DNA of 64,000 nt from Theristus sp. LFF4_11 (Eukaryota > Nematoda > Chromadorea > Monhysterida > Xyalidae), in NCBI GenBank assembly GCA_030248135.1, contig JASANC010003345.1:1-64000 (forward strand). Direction: 5' to 3'. The notes under the pieces were generated by a model. It did not search any database and was not told the DNA's origin. It worked only from the letters and a program-made list of their open reading frames with translations. Made by a program: the position numbers and the translations under genes. Below, in pieces: positions 26,355-38,448 of this stretch (its first letter is position 1; each line of letters opens with the position of its first letter).

Positions 26355-29300
26355 CCAAATTATATTGCGAAACCACGAGTGCGGGCAATTAGAGAAGCGA
26401 AGTCGTGCAAAGCCGAAATGAGCAGCGTCGACCTTGGCAGTTTGGTCGACAGTCCAGCCGATTCGACGGACGCTGAAACGAAACCATGCGTTGCGATTTC
26501 CGACGGTCACACAGCGAACGAAAGGAGCGTCGTTCAACAAAACAGCGCAACCAACTCACCGTCCGTATCGCCGCCGTCCACAACCGAGCCGAACGCCAGT
26601 TCTGTCTTCCAACAGATGCACAGCAACCATTTGCTGCTGAAATGCGAACCGACTGCTGACGAATCGGCCTCGGAAACGCGCGAGTCGCCAGCGACCACGG
26701 TGTCTGAGCAGCTGGCGCCGCGCGAACTCGGCTTGTTGATGCCGTCGGCCGATTTGAAGCGTGCCGCAAGTGCCGATCCAACGGCTGCCGCCACGCCGTC
26801 GCCGCCCGTGAAACGACGTCGCAAAGCAGACGGTGCGATTCTGACATAACCTGTAGTGTTTGCATCTATGCTTATGCAAAGTGTGCTACGGTAATCCTTT
26901 TTTAGCCAGCAAAATCGTCCGCGTTGTGCCGTCATTGACAGCGGATGTGGTGCACACAACGGCACCCAACGAACAGCTGCATCATGCCGAACAACATCAC
27001 CTGGTCAATCAAGAACCGTTGGTTGGCATCGAAGAACACGACAGCGCCAACAATCTGGCTCCACCATGTCAACTTCATTCGCCACCACATGATCTGCCAA
27101 TGACCGAATCGCCAAGTCCAAACACCCAGGAATACACACCGCCTGCCAGTGATGGCGGTGACATGCCGCCGCCACATGAGATGGTCTACAATCCGCAGAC
27201 TGGACGATACGTTCGCATCGCTACGTTCCCCACAAAAGGTAAATTCGTATACTTCAAATTTTTTTTCGCTGTTTTTTGGCTTGGATTTCGAATATGTGAA
27301 ACTTTCGCTTTTAGATAGCAAATGTCCCACAGTCGGCTGCGACGGCAGCGGGCACGCAACGGGTCTGTATCCGCATCATCGAAGTCTGTCCGGATGTCCC
27401 CGCAAAGACAAAGCAGCGCCCGAGTACGTCGCCATGCAGCAGGACACCGTGCTCCGTTGTCCAACGGCCGGCTGCAGCGGCAAAGGCCACGTGAACGCTA
27501 ATCGCACCACACATCGAAGTCTCAGCGGGTGTCCCATTGCTGCTGCGATGAAACAAGTCCGCAAACAATCCTCCGGTGGCACACCTGTGCGAGCTACGGC
27601 ACCAAAGTCGGGTATTGACGTCAGCGGGGGCATTCCGCTAACGGCAACAACACACGCCAATGGTTGGTTCACTTTGAGCACAAATGATGAAGTTATCTTT
27701 TGTTAAGCCGTTAACATTGATCATGTTGTGCATACTGCAAATTGTTTGATTCCCAGGTCGTGCCTCATCACCGTCACCAGTGTTTACAAACGGTCTGCCC
27801 ACAATGGTACCAACGAATGAAACATCGCCCGCTCCCGGCTCATTGGTAGATGGCACCACAATGCCAACGCCACCGCGCGGCACCGCCGATGTCCTCTTGA
27901 ACCGATTCACGAATTCGTTCAGTGGCGCTACGGTACGGTTGTTCGTTTTATATAATTCTGAAATAAAAATCCTTAAATTACATTTTCAATAAACTTCATT
28001 TCTTTATTTTGTATAAGCTACATTATAATACTTGTGGAGAATGTTGTTTTCAGAAAAAGACACCAACGAAAAACGGGCAGCTGCGCTCGATGACGCAAAC
28101 GCCGCCGTTGCAAGATGGCGCACTGGATCTGTCAACTAAGAGCAAATCGCCACCTTCGCAGCAGACAACACCGAATCACTCAATCAGTGAAAACGCTGCA
28201 ACCGCTCCATTTCCACAGCTGCCGTCGGCGCAGTTGCGTGTTCTGCTCGAGGCGCATCTCGCCAACATGATGAAACAAGGACTCACAGATCGGTTCGTCT
28301 AACCAACTTCCCACAGCTTTCATTCAAATCAATTCAACTGCAATTTTCACTATCAATTCACTAACATAATACTCAATCGATTCTCTTCCAGCAATTCGCT
28401 TGCGCTGCCACTGCTGAACGCAGCGAACCAGTTTGGAAATATGGGTGCCGTTGCAAATAACACCGTTGACGGAACAACCGCGCTGAATGAATTGAACCGA
28501 AGTTCGACCACAATTCTTGATAATCAGTCGTTCGACAACAGCACACAGCCTAACATCAACAACAACTGGACGCCATCTGAGTTTTCGCGTGCCGGAATGA
28601 CACCGCCTGGTGACCATATCAAGTACATACAATACATATTTTTTGGTTTTTGTGCAACGTTGATGAATTTCGCGGATGACATTTACATCGTTACACGAAC
28701 GTGTTCTCTCAGATGTCCAACTCCGGGCTGCGATGGTTCGGGTCACGCGAACGGCACCTATGCGTCGCATCGAAGTCTGTCAGGGTGCCCGAGGAGCATG
28801 GGGCGACCGAGGCGGCCAAAGGACGAATCGGAATTGTTGAAATGTCCCGTAATCGGATGCGACGGCAGCGGCCACAGCAGCGGCAAATATCTCACACATC
28901 GCAGGTCTGTTTTTATAGCATTAAAAATTACAGAAAGCTCCGTTCGGCAGAAAAAAATGCTCTTGAATCCAACTGGACACTTTCACTTGCAGCGCTAGCG
29001 GTTGTCCAATCAGCGCTAGACGCCAGGCCAAGTGTGAATTCGGTGGCGACAACGACTGCGGCAGCGCGTCACCGGCAGTCAGCCAGACACAAACGCCACT
29101 TGCATTTGATACCCAATCGGCACAATCACAGAACACGTTGGTCGACCAGTGCAAACTGTCGCCTGCTAGTCAGTCGCTTGAAAAGGAGGTGCTCGCCAAC
29201 TTGTGGCAAGGAGCACACAATGGCAATGCACAGGTTTGCTTAGGTTACGTGCAATTTGTGTTGTGGTGCAGTCAAATTTCCTCCGCATTCTCTCGTGAAT

Positions 29301-29934
29301 GATATCTCTCCTCCATTGTATTTTGTAGTTCTTTGATTTTCAGACATCCCTGAATGACGCCGCTTTGCTGCTACGGACGGGTTCGGCAACAAGCAACATC
29401 AACAGCCAGACACTCGCACCAGTGCCAACGACATCGTCGACAACGAATTTGGCGATTCCGCCAGCGATTGCGGCCGCTGTTGCTGCAGCCGCCGCGGCCA
29501 CTGCGTCTAATCCGCTCGGCTCCATCCCACCGCAGTACCTGCTGATGTTGGCTCAACTGCAGGCGCTCTCGGCCGCACGTCAGCAGCAGGCGGACCTTCT
29601 GGGCAGGAATTTGCTGTTGCGACCGGCGAACAGCAGCAGCCTGGCGGACAGCGCCAGTGTGAACGTGTCGAACACTGTGGCGACCGTGATTGCGAACACC
29701 CGGCAGGCTGCGTCGAGCGCATGCGACTACGGCGGCAGCAGCAGCCACGGCACGCTCACCTCCGAGTCGGGCGCTTCACCGAAGGCGAGCACAAACTCAG
29801 TGTTGTCCGAGACAAGCAGCAGTCCGTCGATGGCGCACACGCACGACGACCACAGTCCACAATCGACTGAGGACCACAGACAAACGGCCGACAATCGCAC
29901 CTCTGGCCATGCACAACATGCGCTCATGGTGTAA
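26355..29934 (+). CDS. ztf-11: MyT1-type CCHHC zinc-finger transcription factor (ZTF-11-like)
   Basis: Myelin transcription factor 1 proteins bind DNA through CCHHC fingers and promote neuronal fate; C. elegans has one, ZTF-11. Four fingers are visible: [33 protein letters not shown] and [11 protein letters not shown], each completed by HRSxSGCP. Finger 4 is split by an intron after HR. Exons: 26355-26832 (ATG at 26418), 26905-27238, 27315-27662, 27757-27932, 28054-28291, 28392-28622, 28713-28904, 28993-29233 and 29344-29934; all join in phase. ALDLSTKS near 28130 resembles a CtBP-recruiting PxDLS motif. PVKRRRK near 26810 is a likely nuclear localisation signal. The last exon has an Ala-rich tract ([11 protein letters not shown]) and a Gln/Leu-rich helix ([17 protein letters not shown]). 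The exon before ATG begins at a strong acceptor, so there is an upstream exon or a trans-splice site. Confidence 0.9.
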
Positions 29935-32833
29935 CCAAGTTTTTAAAACAAATCTGACTGACACCCATTTGCGTTCTCTTGTACAGTTTGCTGAACTGTT
30001 TTGTTGGTTACTTGACAATTTCGTTTTGCATCTTTTTGTTATCTTATCTTATTACGCGTATTTTTTCTTTGTGTCTCATTATCAGCTATTAATTCAAGCA
30101 CAAGTTTGTAGTCATGATGTTTTGCTTTTGCGATGCATGATCTTTTGTTAGTTGACATGTGCTTAAATTTGCCGATGTTGCTTTAACGGGGAGCTGCTTT
30201 TTTAAAAATCAATTGATTTTATATTGAAATTTATGATTTTCGACAAGTTTTTATTAAAAGGGTTGCTCGTGTTTTGACTGATTTTGCTGTTTTGTGTGGT
30301 GTGTTTCTTTTCTCTTACAGTGACAATGCTTCTAATCTAGTCTGATATTTTAACACTTGTGGACTCTATCCAAACATGACAAGTACACAGATTGCTGCTT
30401 TTCTTTTGGTACATCCTTAATTGCATCTTTTTGTTCGGCATAATTATTTTACATGAAAAACAAACAAAGGGCCTTTTTAGCGCCAAAATCGCATCTTTGA
30501 ATGAGTGTGTTTCTAGTTTCACGATTAGCATAGTGTCAGCTTATTTGACTATGTTTAGTCACCAAGTTTCTTTTTTATACTATTCTAAATATTGCGAAAA
30601 CAAAAAACGCCAAATTGCGTGTTACCCGTGAGCTGCTGACTGTACGTTTATGCTGAACATTTGTGTTTGTTTCACAGTATCAGTGCTTTGGTCTGTGGCT
30701 TTATCCGCTGTATACACGTCATCGTTTTGTTTTTATGTGACCATCTCAAAATCACCATATTATATCCGTGTTTTTTTTCAAACGCTGTTCTCATTGGTAC
30801 ATGCTGTTCTGTTGTTTCGTAATTCGGGTTCTGCATCTTTCGCTTTTTCCGGACGGCGTCTCTGCGTGTATAAACCAGTTGTGGACAAGGTTCTGTCGTA
30901 AATTTTGTTTTTGTTGTCATCCAAAAATGCAATATTAAGACAATTTCATATCCGTTAAGCGATCCGCAGTTTTCATATCGATTTCGGTTTTGTTAAGTAT
31001 GTGTCAAACCAAACAGCCTTTTGTGGATTTGTTTCAGTTGGCGTTTCGTTTAGTATTCAAACACGGCCAACATGTTTTTTTCTCAAATCATTCTGCAAGT
31101 TAACGCATTCCGTTTCCTGTGTACAGTCTCCTAATTGTTTGCAAGTTGTTTTCATGGAGTACATGTATTTTACTTCGGCCTTTGCTCGGTTCTAATAATA
31201 GTACGCAGCCAAAAAAAATCAGTGTTCTCGTGTATTTTGTGAATTTGTGTTGTGTTTGTTTTTGTGCTTTTTTTGTTCTACCGTGTTGAACAGCATTATA
31301 TTCTGCTCGCCTGATCGGTGCTTTGAGTGCATTCCTGACTTTGAAATTGTGTAATCACAGAAGAAATCTCAAATTTACAGAAAACAAGTTCCTGAAAACA
31401 ACTTATTACTTCGTTCTATCTGTGCGCGCATTCCAACTTTGAAACCTTCTTTATCAGATTCAAACGAGCATTTCTCTTAGTACTTTTTGCAAACAATACG
31501 TTGCCTTTCCCGCTATTTGTTATTCATTTACTAAACACATTTCAAGTTCACTGAACTTTGTTGAAGTTTTGTAAAATTTTGGGCAAACAAAATTTGTGCA
31601 ACGTGTATGAAATGACTCAAATTATGAAATTCCATATCTTTGATTCTATATTACGGTATATTTTTGTTTTCATGAGCCAAAATTTATTTGTTGTTTGTTT
31701 TTGTTACTGACACAAAGTAACTAGTCTTGAAATTTTTTTTTCTGTAGCTGCGTTTGCAGCTGAAAATCATATTCAGTTTTTTCAAATGCTTTTGAATGTT
31801 TGCGAGTCACACACACACACGTACAGAATATGCGAATGAGATGAGACTAGCCCTTTGTTCGATGATTCGTGTTCAAACGAGGAGACGTATTGCCATTTGT
31901 TTCATGTTCAAGACTATGTTTTATTGCGACGTCCGTGTAAACCGTTGATATAATGTGTGTGTGCACCTACCGGGAGATGTCAAACTAAACGTGCATCTTC
32001 TATTGTGCATTTTGCTCCGTTTGGCGGTATTGTGTCTCAGTTCATTTTCATTGCACAGTGTTACAGTATGAATGTATAGTGCGCTCCCGATTATACGATG
32101 ACTATATGAGTTTCGTCGTGTACTGCAATTGTGTTTGAATAAAATCATACATTGCGTATAGCCGGCTTGATCGTTTTGCACCACCAACAAAACACAATCA
32201 TCGAAAAGAGCAGCAAAACATATGTTACGAGTGAAAACGGCGAAATAGCACAGCAAGCAAGCAACAACAAGCACATAAGAAGCCATGAATGTCTAATCAA
32301 TCGACCGACCGTCGATGCGTGCAAAATGGCATGCTATCGCTGTCTCTCTCTTGGTCCAAACGACTTGCTGCTGCCACAAGTCGAATTTGTACGCCTGCGT
32401 ATCGCTCGGTGTTTTGGTTAAGTTTGCCTCTTTCGTTAACTTTTTTGACATGAAATCAAGCGCGCACAATATGCAAGTTGGTGAGAATAAGTGTAAGTCA
32501 ATTTGAGTTTTTCGCGTAAAAATAGCTAGAATTTCACGAGTAGCTTCAATCAAAAACTTTGAATAAGCAAACGTCTGGTCAAGTCATGGACAGAAGTGCA
32601 AATCAGACTATTCATTCGGCGGACAAACTGCTGCAACAAACAACCAAACAGGAGAGTGATGCAGCAAGAGGCATCCTTGATGCATGTAGGCTGGCACTGT
32701 TTGCAGAAAACATCACTCATTCCGGTAATTCCGTTTCTGCTCACTTTCGACCACGTCTGATGGTCAAAAAGTATCAAAATTGTTTTTTTCAGTTCCAGCT
32801 TGAACCACGGCTTGTTTACGTTTTGCAGTGAAA
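29935..32833. other. T-rich 3' flank of ztf-11 and upstream region of the Ly6-like gene
   Basis: Most of 29.95-31.75 kb is strongly T-rich on the + strand, as expected of a long 3' UTR or downstream intergenic sequence. A short CA microsatellite lies near 31808-31820. Small open frames here look random. The last part (about 31.9-32.8 kb) is the promoter side of the next gene. No gene is seen. Confidence 0.55.
32815..32833 (+). promoter_or_regulatory. Splice acceptor just upstream of the start codon (candidate trans-splice site)
   Basis: A T-rich acceptor ending TTTTGCAG at 32828 lies 5 bases before the ATG at 32834. Nematode mRNAs that receive a spliced leader often have the acceptor this close to the start codon. 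An ordinary intron in a 5' UTR is the alternative. Confidence 0.4.
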
Positions 32834-34816
32834 ATGGTAAATTGTTGCCTCTGGTCAATCGGTCGCAGTGCACGTTTGAGCGCGGTGATCGTTGTGTTGC
32901 TGTTGGTGATGGTGCACACAAACAATGCTGCCAGTGGGCCATTCTGCTGGTGCAACATGCAGCATCGTGCGCAGCCGTGCGACGCGTTCAACAATCCGGT
33001 GCTGCCGTCGCCTGCCACTGGCGTCTGCGACAATCGCCACGGCTGCGTCTACACGTACGAGCACAAAATGGGCGCACGCATGTACTGCGCAAAGCAAGGT
33101 TGTAGCTTTGACTCAATGAGCGCATCGCATAGCTAGGTAAACAGTTTGATGCATGACGCGCAACTCAAATTTGGTGAAGTGATCCGAGTCCCCTGAATAG
33201 AGCCGGGTCATTTGGGTTATTTTAAATTGCCACTTGAAGATTGAAACTGGTTTCTTTTTTATGTCTGCAAACGCATTCAGTCGCAGAACCCAAAATATTG
33301 ATAATAATACTGAAAACGCGTCTGTAAGTGAGCAGCTTGAACAACATGGAACTGTGAATTCAATGGAAGGTGATCCACCGTCAGTTATTGGTTGTAATGT
33401 GTTTTGTGTGACGCTACACTAAACTTTGCATCAACGAACAGACGTGGAGCCTTCAAGCGAGTACGCAGTGTTGAATGGTCAGCTGTACAGTATGGACCAC
33501 ACGTGCGTGGAGAACTTGTGCAAGCCTGCGTTTGCATTCACTCTTCTCGACTGCCCCTGGCTTATGGCACCAACTGACCAACGGACACAACGCCAATTGA
33601 GATGCAAATGCAATCAGGTATACATGCTGCACAGAATGACGTTATCCATGATTCGAATAACTGATTAGCAGCATCTTGCACACAGCCAGTGCGTTACTGC
33701 TGCTATGCGTTGCTGCAAAAATACATAAACGATTGCTTTTGCAGGGCAAAACCTGTCTGGATGGAACCTGTGGATTCTCTTCAGTTACGGTGCCAACGGA
33801 CATGCTGCCTGCGTGTCGCTACTGGGCGGTTGAGACGTGGTCATCACCAATCATTGACTGCTGGTACAGTAGCCAAGGATACGATCGGCAGGTTTGTACA
33901 ATCGCACGCGAAATGCTTTTAAGATGCTCGTTTGAAAAAAAGCAGTTTCAGCAACAAAAACACATTCAATAAAGACACATTTTCGATGTGCGTCAACAGT
34001 TACGAAAACGGCTAACAAAGTTGTGTTCGCGTGTAACACGCGTTATAGCAACCGTTTTCGTAGCGCCGTTCGCTCAGTGAATGACCACAAGCAACAACGT
34101 AAGCAGCGCGTTTCGTTCAGGTGTACACGGACACGCGCACGACGTACGTGATGTGCCGTGACGACGACTACTGCAACGACGCGCCAGCGGTGCACGAGCT
34201 CATCACCACCGGGCGTCACTGTCCGTTGTTTGCGATGCGAGCGTTTCATGAACGGTTGCTGCGTTTGAATCCCACAAAAAGCGAACAGCCACCGATGGTC
34301 AATGAAAACGGCACCACCATCGAGTATGGCGAGATACCGATGCCCGGTCAGGAGACGCCGTCGACGACAGAAAGCACGACAGTTGGCGAGACTAAAACTG
34401 ACGTTGACGTTGACTTTGGCATCATCATTGTCAATGACAGCGCCTTGATCACCGACCTGCAGCAGAGTGTCAATGAGTCGAGCACAACAACAGTGCATGA
34501 TTCAGACGAGCAAACCATGAACACAACATCGCTCGGTACAACATTCAACCAACAAACGTTGTCTGATTCAAAGTCAACCGAATCAACAGCAGAGAACACA
34601 AGCACTGCCACGTCAACAACAACTGACGACAAACATTCCAATGCCAACGCCGATTTATTATCAGTGCTCACAAACGCTGAGAACACTGCTGGCCAACCAA
34701 CGTTGACCGATTGGGCTGGTTTCGGCAGTTTCACTGGACTGACGCTTTCGTTTGCCATTGTCGTCCTATTGTTCCTGTTATCAGTGAGCGCCTATGCGTG
34801 TTCGTTGCTTTGTTGA
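32834..34816 (+). CDS. Cys-rich surface protein with Ly6/three-finger-like features and C-terminal hydrophobic segment
   Basis: I do not recognise a named orthologue. Exons 32834-33098, 33442-33617, 33745-33891 and 34121-34816 join in phase (the D at the first junction is split G/AC). The protein starts with a signal peptide (LSAVIVVLLLVMVHTNNAA). A Cys-rich region follows (FCWCN, CDNRHGCVY, CKPAF, LRCKCNQ, CLDGTC, DCWYSS), ending in VMCRDDDYCND. That resembles the terminal Cys-Asx signature of Ly6/uPAR or activin-receptor-like three-finger domains. Then comes a long Ser/Thr-rich stalk with several N-x-S/T sites and a final hydrophobic stretch (LTLSFAIVVLLFLLSVSAYA) before a short CSLLC end. 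That end could be a membrane anchor or a GPI-attachment signal. No kinase domain follows, so it is not a TGF-beta receptor. Intron 1 carries a MITE. Confidence 0.75.
33150..33292 (-). mobile_element. MITE copy (GGTTCTGCGACT family), inverted orientation
   Basis: Read on the - strand it begins GGTTCTGCGACTGAATGCGT and continues with internal blocks nearly identical to the copy at 47.1 kb (AAACCAGTTTCAATCTT, then a TGACCCGG...CTATT block). It sits in intron 1 of the Ly6-like gene. The far terminus is degraded, so the left end is approximate. Confidence 0.7.
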
Positions 34817-35725
34817 CAGCTTTGAGTGCAAAATAATGATACTTATTACTGCCAAAGTAACTGACCATATGCCCTGCCTACACCTCAGTGATTGACCGAG
34901 TTGATTTTTGGCTTTCGCATTCCGCTGCACCCCGTTTGAACGTCTCATTCCATTTTGACTTTCCAGTGCGGTTGCTTTCAATTATCTGTTCTAAAAATGC
35001 GTAAATTCTGCATGTTAGGTTTTTTGAACACGCACGCAGTCTCCAGAATGCTTTGCTCAACTGTATCAAATATCATGATACAACACACCGCTTTGCTCAA
35101 ACACATTGTGTGTCACTATCACATCAATATTTTTGTCATTGGAATAACTTTGAAAACAACATGAATAGTGTTGGCTGGATTTGATGTTTGGTGAAGGATG
35201 AAAGTTTTGGATGAACCTGTAAATTGGTCAAAAACTGGGAGCGACTCAGAACACAGTAGAGCAACAGAAACAGTCGGGCAAAAAACAGAAATGCCAAACA
35301 ACCTTGAAAGTGAAATTGTTGAAAGTTGCTGATTTTATCAGAAGCACACAGGGTATTAGTTTTTCAGGCGAATTGCTTGTTCATTTTTAATCTGACTTGT
35401 TCATGTACTACCACTTGACAAACCGCCTGGTATTCTTTCAATGTGTTTGGCCTTGCCTTCTGTTTATGTGCTGTGTGTCCGCCAGAAATATTTATTTTTG
35501 CGATAAGTTGCCCAGATTATATTATGCAAAACCAGTAAATGATAGGCCACATTTGCACAAAAACAGGACAGTTTTTAGCTGTATAATACGAGCTGGCTGA
35601 CTATAAACCAAGTAAATAAATATACACCGAAAAATCCGAATCCCATTATTATTTATCTCTTTTTATTCAAGCGATTTTCCCTGTCCTTTGGCAGTATTTA
35701 ATTTGCGTTTTCTGCAACAGTCATC
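34817..35725. other. Intergenic, Ly6-like gene to xylose isomerase
   Basis: No gene is seen in these 0.9 kb. A candidate acceptor (TTTTCTGCAACAG, ending at 35720) lies 5 bases before the xylose isomerase ATG, again fitting trans-splicing. Otherwise the sequence is AT-rich without notable repeats. Confidence 0.5.
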
Positions 35726-38448
35726 ATGTCAACCATTTTTTACGATGCCTCACCGGGCAAATATTTTGACGGTTTGTTTCCTCAGCGCATTTCAACAAAC
35801 TGTATTTTTTTCTCATTCTCCATTCTTTGTGTAGATGCAAACGTGCCCAAAAAGATTGTGTTCGATCCAAACGCTGGTGTAACCGACACGTTGTGCTTCA
35901 AGTATTACAATGCAAATGAGGTGCGTTGCAAAACTTGAGTTTTTGTTTGTTTTAACGCCAGCAGTTTTCCCTCTATGGTTTGCTAATTTATTTTTCTTCA
36001 ATGAATGCTAGTGACAATGGGCTTTAAAAAAGCTTTGCAACGCAGGAGATTCTTGGTCGGCCAATGCGTGAATGGCTACGTTTCAGTGTGGTCTACTGGC
36101 ACACATTCCGCGGTGTTGGACTGGACCCATTCGGCGCAGCGACCATCCAGCGGCCGTGGGACGACGGCAGCGACTCGCTGCAGAACGCACAACGCAGACT
36201 CAGAGTGGCGTTCGAGTTTTTTCGGCGACTTGGCAACGACTATTACACGTTCCATGACAGGTCAAAATGCAGCAAGTTCAAACTTGATTAGCACTATTCT
36301 ACGTTGATGAAAACATCAATCGTAAATGTTTGATGTTCAGTGTTCAGCGAAATTCAGAATGTAGATTGCGAATGAGATTTAGGGACATTGCCCCGGAAGG
36401 TAACACGTTGGAGGAGACGAACAAGAACTTGGAGCTGCTCACGGATCTCGCACTGGAACTGCAGAAGGAGACCGGGGTCAAACTGCTCTGGGCGACCTGC
36501 AACCTGTTCTCACATCCTCGGTTGGTTTCCAGCTTTTTTCTGTTTTGTAACCGTAGAGAAAGTGACACACTGAGCAACCGTTAGTTACTACGAAAGGTGC
36601 TAAAAATTGAGTGCACGATGTTATAACATGAAGATACAATGTACAGTATGGCCGAATAAATGAGGCAGTCCATCAAGGCGGGATCAGCCGCAGACTAGGA
36701 GTTGTCTTTTTCAAAAAAGCCAACGTAATTCCCAATCGTGTGTACAAGGGATAAAGAATGAACAGAATAGCGCGGATAATCCATTAGTTTAAAAAAACGC
36801 GTCAAATTTGGCACACAAATCAGTTTCTGAACGTCTTTTTTCTTTCATTCAAAATTCGCGCGCTCCTTGAACCCTGAAAAAAGCTGCCATGTTTAACCAG
36901 CCATACCGTACAAGTAAACAGCGAACTGACGAGCCAGGGCCACCGCGATATGCGTCTGCCTGGCGAAACCACAAACGGCGAACCTTACGAATTATTCATC
37001 AGCATAATGTTTCAGCTACATGAACGGCGCCGGCACGAATCCGGACGTTCACGTGCTCGCGTTTGCGGGCGCGCAGATCAAGAAATGCCTCGAGATGGCC
37101 AAGAAACTTGGCGCTGAAAACTTCATCTTCTGGGGCGGCCGCGAGGGCTACCATTCGCTGTTGAACACGGACCTCGCGGCAGAGCTGCGGCACATGGCCA
37201 CGTTGCTGCGAATGGCCGTGGCGTACAAGAAAAAGATCGCCTTCGCAGGGCAGTTCTGCCTCGAGCCAAAACCGAAGGAGCCGACCAAACATCAGTACGA
37301 CTTCGATGCGATGACCGTCATTGGATTCTTGAAATCGTACGCACTCGACAAGGAGTTCAAGGTTGGCTGTCTGCAATGTCCACAAAGCTTGCTGTCCGGT
37401 GTCACTGAGAAAAGCAGGCTACTTATCGGATTCAATTTCAGCCGAAAAAACGTTTTTTTATATTTTAGTTGAACATCGAGCCCAACCACACGATGCTCGC
37501 TGGCCACGACTACCTGCATGACGTGTGCATGGCCAGTGCCATGGGCATGCTGGGCAGCATCGACGCAAACGCTGGCTCAGCCGACCTTGGATGGGACACC
37601 GACCAGTTCCCGATGGACGTGAAACAGTGCACCTGGCTGATGAAGGTCAGATTGGTCAAACAACTGATTCTACAATAATGTGGAGTAGTTGATCATGAAC
37701 GAATTTGCAGGTGATCATTGAACAAGGTGGCTTGAGTCCGGGCGGACTAAACTTCGACTGCAAGGTGCGCCGTGAGTCAACCGACGTCCGCGACATGTTC
37801 ATTGGACACATCGGTTCGCGATTACAACTTCGCTGAAAACCGGTTCCAAGCTTTTCTCCAAATTAAAACTTTAAACGCTGCATCTTCTACGGTTGCCAGT
37901 TGCCACCAGTAGCCACAGAAAATGGAGCGTTTAGCAAAAATGTTTAGAAAAAAAGTTTTCAAACTTGAAAACGGTTTTCAATGAAGTGGACGCAGATGAA
38001 CACCACTGACCACAAATCATACAAAAAATATTTTCAGGAGCAATGGATTCGCTCGCACGAGGCTTGAGAATTGCTGAGAAAATTCACAACGACAACGTGT
38101 TGACGCGACTGTTGAAAGTGCGTGTTGTTTGTTTGTTGTGTTCATCACACTTGTACAGTCTGTATTCTCAAATCCAACAAAATTTCCAGAAACGTTACAT
38201 CAGTTACTCGTCAGGATTTGGAGCGTCGGTCGACAATGGTGAAGCGACACTGGAGGATTGTGAGGTGGGCACAAGGGTCAAGGGGCCGGGCGAGTTACGA
38301 ATCGGACCTTTAGTGTTGGTATGAGAGAAGAATTTATCGAATGCGATCTAAAAAAAAACTTCAGGCATATATTGTCTCCAACGGCAACCCGAAACTGAAG
38401 TCAGGTCAACAGGAACACTTCGAGAACATTCTCAACCGCTACATGTGA
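35726..38448 (+). CDS. xylA: Xylose isomerase (EC 5.3.1.5), complete, ten exons
   Basis: This enzyme interconverts D-xylose and D-xylulose (and glucose/fructose) using two divalent metals. Exons 35726-35771, 35835-35920, 36046-36260, 36383-36520, 37016-37361, 37469-37645, 37711-37813, 38038-38117, 38190-38264 and 38365-38448 join in phase into a protein of about 440 residues, the class II length. Both family signatures are present: FHDRDIAPEG (catalytic His and Asp; split by an intron) and [16 protein letters not shown] (metal-binding Glu and Lys). Other hallmarks are [38 protein letters not shown] and GWDTDQFP, so all expected metal and substrate residues appear to be there. I know of no xylose isomerase in C. 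elegans. The spliceosomal introns and nematode neighbours argue against bacterial contamination. No signal peptide is evident, so it is probably cytosolic. Confidence 0.95.

Noticed and set aside
28620..28712. Donor at 28609 (CCTG|GTGACC) for the ztf-11 exon
   Set aside because: It puts the third zinc finger out of frame; the donor at 28622 (CAA|GTACAT) keeps KCPTPGC in frame.
35726..38448. Xylose isomerase as bacterial contamination
   Set aside because: Nine introns with in-phase splice sites interrupt it, including one splitting an active-site signature, and nematode genes lie on both sides.
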